Below, in pieces: positions 37,601 to 46,600 of a DNA stretch of 64,000 nt (position 1 is the stretch's first letter; every line of letters begins with the position of its first letter). Position numbers and translations under genes: made by a program. The notes below the pieces were generated by a model. That model ran no database searches, was not told the origin of the DNA, and was given only the letters and a program-made list of their open reading frames with translations. The DNA lies in the NCBI GenBank assembly GCA_015039365.1, contig WION01000006.1, positions 124,001-188,000 on the forward strand, read 5' to 3'. Source of the DNA: Amanita rubescens. Taxonomy: Eukaryota > Basidiomycota > Agaricomycetes > Agaricales > Amanitaceae.

Positions 37601-40600
37601 CCTTATTAGGGTCCATTCTTATTCCTTTATTTGAAATGATTAATCCCAGGAATTCGATCTCTTCTTGTTCGAAGTAGCATTTCTCCGCTTTTAAGGAAAG
37701 TTGATGATGTCGTAATTTTTCGAGGATTCTCTTGACTTGTTCTTGATGTTCTTTTTTGTCTTTGGAGAATACTAGGATGTCATCCATATAGATTACGACC
37801 CATCCTTCGGCAATTTCTTCTCTAAAGATATCATTCATCATTGTTTGGAATGTTGCCGGTGAATTGGTTAATCCGAAGAACATTACCAGTGGTTCGAATA
37901 ATCCACGATTTGTTCGGAAAGCGGCTTTCCATTCGTCTCCTTCTTTGATCCTGATGTTATTGTATCCCCATCTCATGTCCATCTTTGAGAAGTATTTCGC
38001 TTCGGATAACTTGTCGATTAATTCCGAGATTAACGGTAATGGGTATCTGTTTTTGATAGTCATTTCATTTAACTTCCGATAATCTTGGACTGGTCGCAGT
38101 TTTCCGTCTTTCTTTTTTACGAAGAAGAACGGTGATGCCATGGGCGATTTACTTGGTTTGATTCTTCCCGTTTCTAGTTGTTCTTTCAAGAATTCGTCCA
38201 ATTGTTTTTGTTCTTCTGGGTTTAACGGGTATATTTTACAATCTACCATTTTTGCTCCTGGTGTTAATTCAATCGCGTGGTCCCATGCCCTTCTCGGCGG
38301 TAGTTGATCGAATGTTTGTTTTTCGAATACTTCTTTGTAGTCGCGATAGACTTCTGGCACTATTTCTTTCCATGTCCTTTCGATTTGGTTGGCTCCTGCA
38401 ATATCAGTTGCAAAGTTTGATTTTGCTCGTACTTTTATCCAAGGGAGATCAACGTGTCGTATGAATTCGGGTCGATCAATATCAATGGCCAGTATTTTAT
38501 CTTCTGCTGGATCGTATTGTTCGATTTCATCTTCTGGTTCTTTGACCCACGATTCTTCGTAACATTCTCCTGGACATTTCGAGAATTTTATTTGGGCTTT
38601 TCTCCATTCGATTTCTGGGTTATGGTGTTCTAACCAATCATGTCCGAGGAATACGTCTTTTTTCCCAATATTTACCACCGCCAGTTCTAGTGTTTCTTCA
38701 TGGTCGTAAATTCTCATTTTAATTGTGACCATGTCCGTTATCTTTCCTCCGACGTTTAACGTTCCGTCGGCGTTAGTAGCGGTTATCGCTCGTGGTAGTT
38801 TGGTTGTGTTGATTTTATGTTCCTCGACAAATTGTTTGGATATTGCCGACATCATACATCCACTGTCGATTAACGCTATGGTGTCGAAGCTTTCTTCTGT
38901 ATCCAGGGTGGTGAGTATGATTCGTATGTCCATTTCTCTGTGTCCTGATGCTCCGATCCATTGCGGTTCCCTTAGTTTTCGCAAATACCAAATTGCTTCC
39001 TCTTCTTCGAGATCATTGATTTTGTTGATTAATTCTTCATCAATTTGTTCTCTGAAGGTTTGGTGTGCGAATGTTCGTAATTGCGTAACTCCTTGTTCCG
39101 GGTATTTCCATAATTGTCTTATCATCCATGCGGATGACGAATTTCTGAGTTTGTTTGTTTTGTCCCTTATCGATGTGTTTCGAATCTTTCCTTCCTTTTG
39201 TTTCACCTCGTATATTATTGATTCAAGGGATACATATTCGGAAGGTACTAGAGATTCATAAATACATCGATCGGAGATCAACGAAGAGGGACTATCCTTC
39301 ATTGATCTCTCACAAAACCCAATTTCTCTTTCATTTCCGTTTTTTCTTCTTCAGTCATCGATCCGAAGTAATCTCCTACGGCTTGCCTTCTAATCACGGT
39401 TTTTCCCTTGCAATATTTTGCGATGTGACCGATTTTTCCACAGTTATAACATTTAGGTGGAGGACGAGTTGTCGGGGTCTGGTCGACATCCATCGCGTTT
39501 TCGTCTTTGACTTTGACCGTGATTGTTTCTTTTTTTGGCTGACTCGGTCCGGCTTGCGCATTTGTCCTTGTGACTTTGAATTCTCTTTTACCATAGTACC
39601 TTTCGGCTTCCCGGAAGTGTTTTTCTATTTCCGTTGCTCTTGTGTACCAGGCTTGGAGTTGTCCTGGTGCGCTGCCGTCTCCGGGGTTTCCTAATTCGAT
39701 TACTCTCCTTCCTACTCCGATCTTAACACCTTTCTTGAATTGATCGATCAAGGCGATTTCGTCGAATCCTGAGAGTTGGGCCCATCCTTTGAATTCGATA
39801 ATATATTCTTCGATGGTTTTATCTCCTTGTTTCAACTCTCTAAGTTTCTTTATAGCCTCGTCGCGTGTTTCTGTTGTTAGGAAGTATTGTCTCGCTTCTT
39901 CTGCGAACGCGTTCCAGTTTACGAAAGGCGGTTTGTGAATGAATTCGTATCTTTCCCATTCCGGATGATCACCTGTTGCCGCTTCTGCCGGTACTTCCGT
40001 GCATGCTTGATAATGCGTACAGGTTCGTCCGGGATAGGTTGTCGCAAATCGAATTCTTTCTTCATCGTTTTGTGCAATTTCTCCTATTTTTCCATTTGCC
40101 CAATTCGATGCTCGGTTTCCTTTTCCTTTCCTGATTCGTTGGATTGCGTACGTAACCCGTGCGATATCTTCCGTTAACCTTACTTGGACGAAATAGTAGT
40201 TCATCCTCCTAAGCCATGAATCGATTTCCGCTGGTTCGCCTTCGTAGTGTTCCGGAGGTTCAATTTTTAATTCCGGTGGTCGTGTCCTTAGTCTGTCGGC
40301 GTCTCTGTCGGCTCTTTCCGCGGCTCTTTGTTCTCGTCCGAGTTGTCTTTCAAACTCTTGTTGTTGTTGTGCCAGTTGTCGTTGGAAGTTTTCATTTTGT
40401 ACCCGTAATTGTTCTATTACATTCGCAATGTTTGCTCCCATTGCTGCGGCAGCAATGGTTGCATCTTCAGTTTCCGTTGCGATTGTTTCCATGGTGGGTA
40501 CAGCCGTTGCCGAGATTGCTCCTGTGATATCTCCGTGTTCGTTGAAGGTTGGTTGGACAACCTGTATTCTATTTCGTCTCATGAGGTAAGTGAAACCTGC

Positions 40601-43600
40601 CAGCGCGATAGCGGTGAGCGCAGCTGGTAGGGCCATGGTTTAGCGGGTGTTTGGGGTTGTGTAGAGTTGTTGGTGAACTTGTGCAATATAGACTGCAACA
40701 AGGTAAAGGTATGTGAGGTGAGCTATCAGGGCGATAGCAAGGAAAATTCGTATGAATGCCGTGGTGAGTGGTGTGAAGAAAAGCAACAAGCTTATGTCAC
40801 GAGCCTTAGACAGGCTACACAACACAAGACTCAATCACTCGTAGATACTACCGACAATGTCAGGTAGCGAGGGCGAATACAAGAACCGTCTAGGTTCAGG
40901 GCAAAGCTTAAGAAGGGAGGAGCTCCGAGCTGTCCAAGGAAAGACTAGCTTGTTGCTTAGCGTATCTACTACAATATACACTACTTATATACTACATTGG
41001 GCGTAGGGTATGAGTCATACTATGTCATAGGGCGTAGGGTACATGAGTCAGTACATGCGCGAAGCATGCGGCGTATCAAGGAGTAAAACAGGGGCTTGAC
41101 AGCACTAATCTACAATATATTTCCTTTATAGTTCCTTTGGTGGTTATATTCACCAAGTTTGATGGTCAAATAGCCAGTCAATTTGTCAACTTGACTGATG
41201 CAAATGATGAAGATAAGTGGGAGAAAGCTAGGGAAATTGCTGAAATCACTTTTCAGGAAGTTTATCTTCCTAAAGTTTTGAATGCCAGATATCCTCCAAA
41301 GGCATATGTGCAATTGGAAGGTGAGAACAATGAGAATTTCTTTCTGAAAAGATGAGTAATGTTGTTCCATAGACATGGATTTACCAGAGAATAATTGTCC
41401 TGAATTAACTCAGCAAACTGCTGATGCAATAGATGATGACAGCATGTATCAGCTGTTTGTTTCAACACAGATGAATAATCTTGACCTTTGTGTTAAATCT
41501 GCACTTCAGTGGGGGTCACATTCAAAATCTCACTTACCATGTAACATTGACATTGTTCAGACATGTTCTAAAACATGCACATTGGTCATGGGATGATGTC
41601 ACCTTCATAGTATTTTCAAAATTTCCACATTTCTGGGTATGCATTTTGTCAAGCTGTGCATCAGCATAGGAAAAATTAATTGGAAATAGGTGGACAGGGC
41701 AGTAGGTGGCCTTCATATGGAATGACAAATACTTGCAAAATGTTCATCAGGAGGTAACTAACACTCCAATTCCTTCAAATGGAAACAAGATTAGTCATGC
41801 TTCAGATGGCTGATAAACAACTGAGTGAAACACAGGTTAGTTGTCACCAAATTCTTGGTGGCAGGATCTAATAATATTGGTAACAGTGGGTAAGTGACAT
41901 TGAACTAGCATAGGTCTAATATCTTGTCTCATGACAACAGTTTGCAAGTAATCCCCTTTGTGATCAGCAGCCTTCCCTCATAATCCACAGAAAGTAATTG
42001 ACATCACTCAATTTGATTATGGTACATTATCTCATGGTACATGCACTAACCAACAGCAAGTGAGTTCAAAATCTATCATTGTAGCAGACTTGTCAATCCC
42101 ATTTCTCATGGACAGGGAGTGAGTAATACAACATTGTCTCACGCCACATCTGACCTGTTTAAAGAAAGTAAGTAACATACCATAAGTTGATGTTTGTGCA
42201 GTTTACCAGACATAACTTGATGAACAACAGAAAGTTTGTGACACACTTTTATCTGAAAGACAGTCTCCACAAATGTCATCTGCTCAAAATCAGGATGTAA
42301 GTGACATTTCCTTTCTGTCTGCTTATAAACATCACATCTTGTTCAAAAACAATAGACAGTAAATATTTCTCCCTTCCAAGAACTCTTTAGATGCTATTGC
42401 AAAACAAACAGGATGTATGTGATAGTGCATCTTGTAAAATGTGATCTTATGAAATACTACTGCAAAAGAGAGTCAGTGACCTTGCTTCCTTTTTCCAGAT
42501 TCATTATATTAATACCATTTTAAAAGGAAGTGAGTACTGCTGGCCACTCCGCTGCAAGGCAATTTCTGGGATGCATTTTGAATATCCTACAGATTGTGAG
42601 CAATATTAAAAAATATGAAAACCAGTGAAGTCACACCTTTTCCTATAAATATAGGAGGTTAGCAGGATGTCACACTTTTGAGTGATTAAGATGTCCTCAG
42701 TATCAATTTTTTTCCTGTGACCAATAGTATGTAAGTATCATTACAAGATTTTCTGAATTCTATGAATTTTGACCCTATGACTGACAGGATGTGAGCATGA
42801 CATTGCACATTATTGTGAAAGGCATTTCTTATGACCAACAGGGAGTGAGTGACATTGCTCTTGCTGGTGAAAGACAGTCTCATCACATCTTGTCCTACAT
42901 ATCATATATGTAATGATGACCAACAGGGAGTGAGTGACATTGCATGTTGTTGTGAAAGGCAGTTTTGTCACATCTTTTCCTACAACCCACAGTTTGTTAG
43001 TGACATTGCTCATTTTTATAAAAGACAATCTCATTGCATCTTTTCCTATGACCAACAGCTTGTCAGTGACATTGCTCATTTTTTGAAAGGGAGTCTCATC
43101 ACAGCTTTTCCTATGACAGGGAGTGAGTGACATTCAAGCACATCATTGTGAGGGGTGTGGCACAGTCATCATGTCTTTCCCCATACCAACAGCTTGTGAG
43201 TGACATTGCACATTTTTGTAAAAGGTAGTCTCATCACATCTCACATCTTTTCAGCGTGTGAGTGACATTGCATGTTTGTGCCATGAACTTAGGGAGTCTC
43301 ATCACATCTTTTCCCATGACCAACAGCGAGTGAGTGAGATTGCACATTTTGGTGAAAGACAATGCAATCATATATTTTGCTATGAACAACAGTTTGTGAG
43401 TGATATTGCACATTTTGGTGAAAGGCAATCTTGTCATATCATTTCCTACAATAGGGAGTAAGTCACATTGCACATTCTTGTGAAAGGGAGTCTCATGCCA
43501 ATATCTTTTCCCATGACCAACAGGTTGTGAGTGAATTGCACACTTTGTCAAAGGGAGTCTCATGACATCTTTCATATGATCAACAGCAGGTGATAGTATT

Positions 43601-46600
43601 GCAAATTGTCATGAGAGGCAGTCTCCTCACATTCTTTCCCTTGACCAACAGCGAGTGAGTGACATTGCACAATTTTGTGAAAGGCAGTCAAGTGTCATTG
43701 CATCTTTTCCTATGACTAACAGCTAGTGAGTGATATTGTACATATTTGTAAAATGGACTCTGAGTCTCATCACATCATCTCCCATGTCTAACAGCTTGTG
43801 AGTGATGTTGTGGCACAAATAAGTTTCTGATATAGTATTCCTATGGCCAACAGCGAGTGAGTGACATTGTATATTTTTATGAAAGGTAGTCCAATCACCA
43901 CTTCTTTTCCTATGACCTTGAACAGTTTGTGAGTGACATTGCACTTTTTTGTGAAAGGCAATCTCATCACATATTTTCCTATGACCAACTTCAGGGAGTA
44001 AGTGATTAGCCATCCTGAAAGTTATCCCATCATTTCCTATGACTGGCTTGAACAGCTTGTGAGTGATGTTGCACATTTTTATGAAAGGGAGTGGCATATC
44101 TTTTCCTATGACTAACAGCGAGTGAGCAATATAATTGCATGTTTGTCATGACAAGGCAATCTCATCACATCTTTTCCTATGACCAATAGCTTGTGAGTGA
44201 TATTGCACATTTTGTGAATGGTAATCTCATATTCACATCTTTTCCTATTAACAACAGGGAGTGAGTTGCATTGCAAATTTTTGTGAAATTGTGTCTCACC
44301 ACTTCTTTTCCTATGATCAACAGCTTGTGAGAGTGACATTTCACATTTTTGCAAACAGCAGTCTCATCACCTAGTTTTCCCATTATGAACAGGGAGTGAG
44401 TACATTTATTTGAAATGCAGTTGGCACATCACATTTTTTCCTATTATGACCTACAGCAAGTGAGTACTGCATATAATTGTGAAAGGCCTTGTCATCACAT
44501 TTTCAATTTACTATGACCAACCATAGGGAGTGAGTGACCAACATTGACACATTTTTGTGAAACACAGTCTTGATCACTTCTTTTCCCATTATGAACAGGG
44601 AGTGAGTGACATTCCACATTTTTTGAAATGCAGTCTCATTACATCTTTTCTTATGACCAACAGGGAGTGAGTGATATTGGACATTTTCTTGAAAAAGAGT
44701 CTCACCACATCTTTTCCTATGACCAACAGCGAGTGAGTCACATTGCATATCTTTGGGAAACAGTCTCTCAGAGTCACATCTCTTCCTATGACCAATAGCG
44801 AGTGAGTCACATCATGGCACATTTTGTGAAAAATAGTAGGCTCACTTTTTCTATGACCAACAGGGAGTGAGTGACCATTAGTACTATTGCATATTTTTAT
44901 GAAATGCAGTCTCATCACATCTTTTCCTATGGCCAACAGGAAGTGAGTGACATTGCACATTTTTGTGAAAGGTGGCCTCTGACATCACATCGTTTCAACA
45001 ACTCAAAGCTTGTGAGCAACAATGCACATATTTTTGCAACAAACAATCTCATCCCATCTTTTCCTGTGACCAACAGGGAGTGAGTCACATTGAACACTTT
45101 TGTGATGGGCAGTCACCTGAACATATTTCCCTGTGACCAATAGCGAGTGAGTTCAGACATTAGTACTCATTTTGTGAAAGATAATCTCATCACATCTTTT
45201 CATATGACCTATAGCGAGTGAGTGATATTGCTCATTTTTTTGAAAGGGTGTCTCATCACTTGTTGTCCTATGACCAACTTCAGCTTGTGAGTCACATTGA
45301 ACATTCTTGTGAAAGGCAGTCCCATCATCACATCTTTTCCTATCATTAACTTTAGCTTGTGAGCAACATTCCATGTTTTTGTGAAAAGTAGTCATCAAAC
45401 CTTTTCACTATGATCAACAGGAAGTGAGTGGTATTGCACATTTTTGTGAAAGGCTGTCTCATAATATCTTTTCCTATGACCAATAGGAAGTGAGTGACTT
45501 TGCACATTTTTGTGAAAAACAGTCTCATTACTCTCATCACATCTTTCCTATTACATGACCAACAGGAAGTGAGTGACATGAGTCAAGTGTGTTATTGTGA
45601 AAGGGTGTCTCATCACATCTTTTCCTTGACCAACAGGGAGTGAGTTACATTGGCATGAAGTCCTGAGAGTTTCATCACATCTTTCCTTATGACAAACCAG
45701 GGAGTGAGTCATACTATTGCATGTTCATGTGTGAAAGGCAGTCACATCACATCTTTTCCCTATGACCAACAGCAAGTGAGTGACATTGGAATTGTATATT
45801 GTTGTGAAAGGCTGTCACTGACACCCCTTCCCATGACCAACAGCTTGTGAGTGACATGATTGCACATTTTTGTGAAACTTGAAGGCAACTATCTTATCAT
45901 ATCTTTTCCCTATGACCAACAGGAAGTCAGTGACATTTTTGTGAAAGGCAATCTCATCAAACATTTCCTATGACCAACAGGAAGTGAGTGGCATTGCACA
46001 CTTTTGTTTTCAGAATGGGAGTCTCATCACATCTTTTCCTATGACTGACAGAGAGTAAGTGACAGACATTACACATTTCACTCTCATCATGTCTTTACTC
46101 ATGTATGATCACTAGCTTGTGGGTGACATTGCATATTTTCATGAAAGGCAGTCTCATCACATCTTTTCCTACTATGACAAACAGGAAGTGAGTGACATTG
46201 CACATTTCTGTGAAAGGGCCCAATCTCATCACATCTCTTCCTATGACCAACAGCTTGCAAGTGGCATTGCACATTTTTGTGAAAGGGAATCTCATCACAT
46301 CTTTTGCTATTACCAACAGCTTGTGTGTGGCCATATTACTCATTGCTGACTTACCTCATTCACAAATGTTTGATATATGAATCATGACATTCTATGTATA
46401 TCAGAAAGTGAGCATGTGCCAGATCCTTTCTATGTCTTACTTTCACATTATTATCATCACAGATTGTAGGATTTCATTTCTGCTCACTCAAGCCCACCTC
46501 ATGTGACCATTCTTCTCACCCATCACTTTCCTTGATTTCCAGGTCAGTCACATACTGGTTCATGAGGTATTGATCTTCATATCAGTTTGAAATTCTAGCG

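Larger units (their letters stand above)
26415..41101 (-). mobile_element. Ty3/gypsy chromovirus, interrupted by a nested copia element
   Basis: Two 307-nt LTRs (26415-26721 and 40795-41101) begin TG and end CA and look identical by eye. Both outer flanks carry the 5-bp duplication GCACT (26410-26414 and 41102-41106). Without the nested insertion the element is about 6.5 kb. Coding order on the minus strand is gag, protease, reverse transcriptase, RNase H, integrase, chromodomain, i.e. the chromovirus clade. The identical LTRs indicate recent arrival. Pol contains one in-frame TGA. A probable purine tract (GAAACGGAGG on the minus strand) is at 26725-26734, next to the 3' LTR. Confidence 0.95.
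26314..41131 (+). other. 14.8-kb intron of the GTPase gene containing the retroelement nest
   Basis: The donor GTATGT is at 26314 and the acceptor TTATAG ends at 41131. Codon phase matches across the gap (AGA G | TT CCT gives Arg-Val). Removing the gypsy element and one copy of its target duplication leaves an ordinary intron of about 126 nt. The host gene could therefore still be spliced if the spliceosome or recursive splicing spans the nest. Whether it is expressed cannot be told from sequence. Confidence 0.75.

Noticed and set aside
26415..41101. One large composite retrotransposon
   Set aside because: Two LTR pairs of different length, two distinct target duplications, opposite strands and different pol gene orders show two nested elements.
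42791..46322. CRISPR-like array of regular repeats
   Set aside because: The host is a eukaryote, the repeats are 58-85 nt with drift, and the variable parts are only 3 nt. Splice signals at both ends explain the structure better.
42686..46343. Many minus-strand ORFs with repeating CNVTHSLLVIGKDVMRL-type peptides
   Set aside because: They are antisense translations of the tandem intron-like repeat. Frames change from unit to unit and stops are frequent; no start or splice logic supports a gene.
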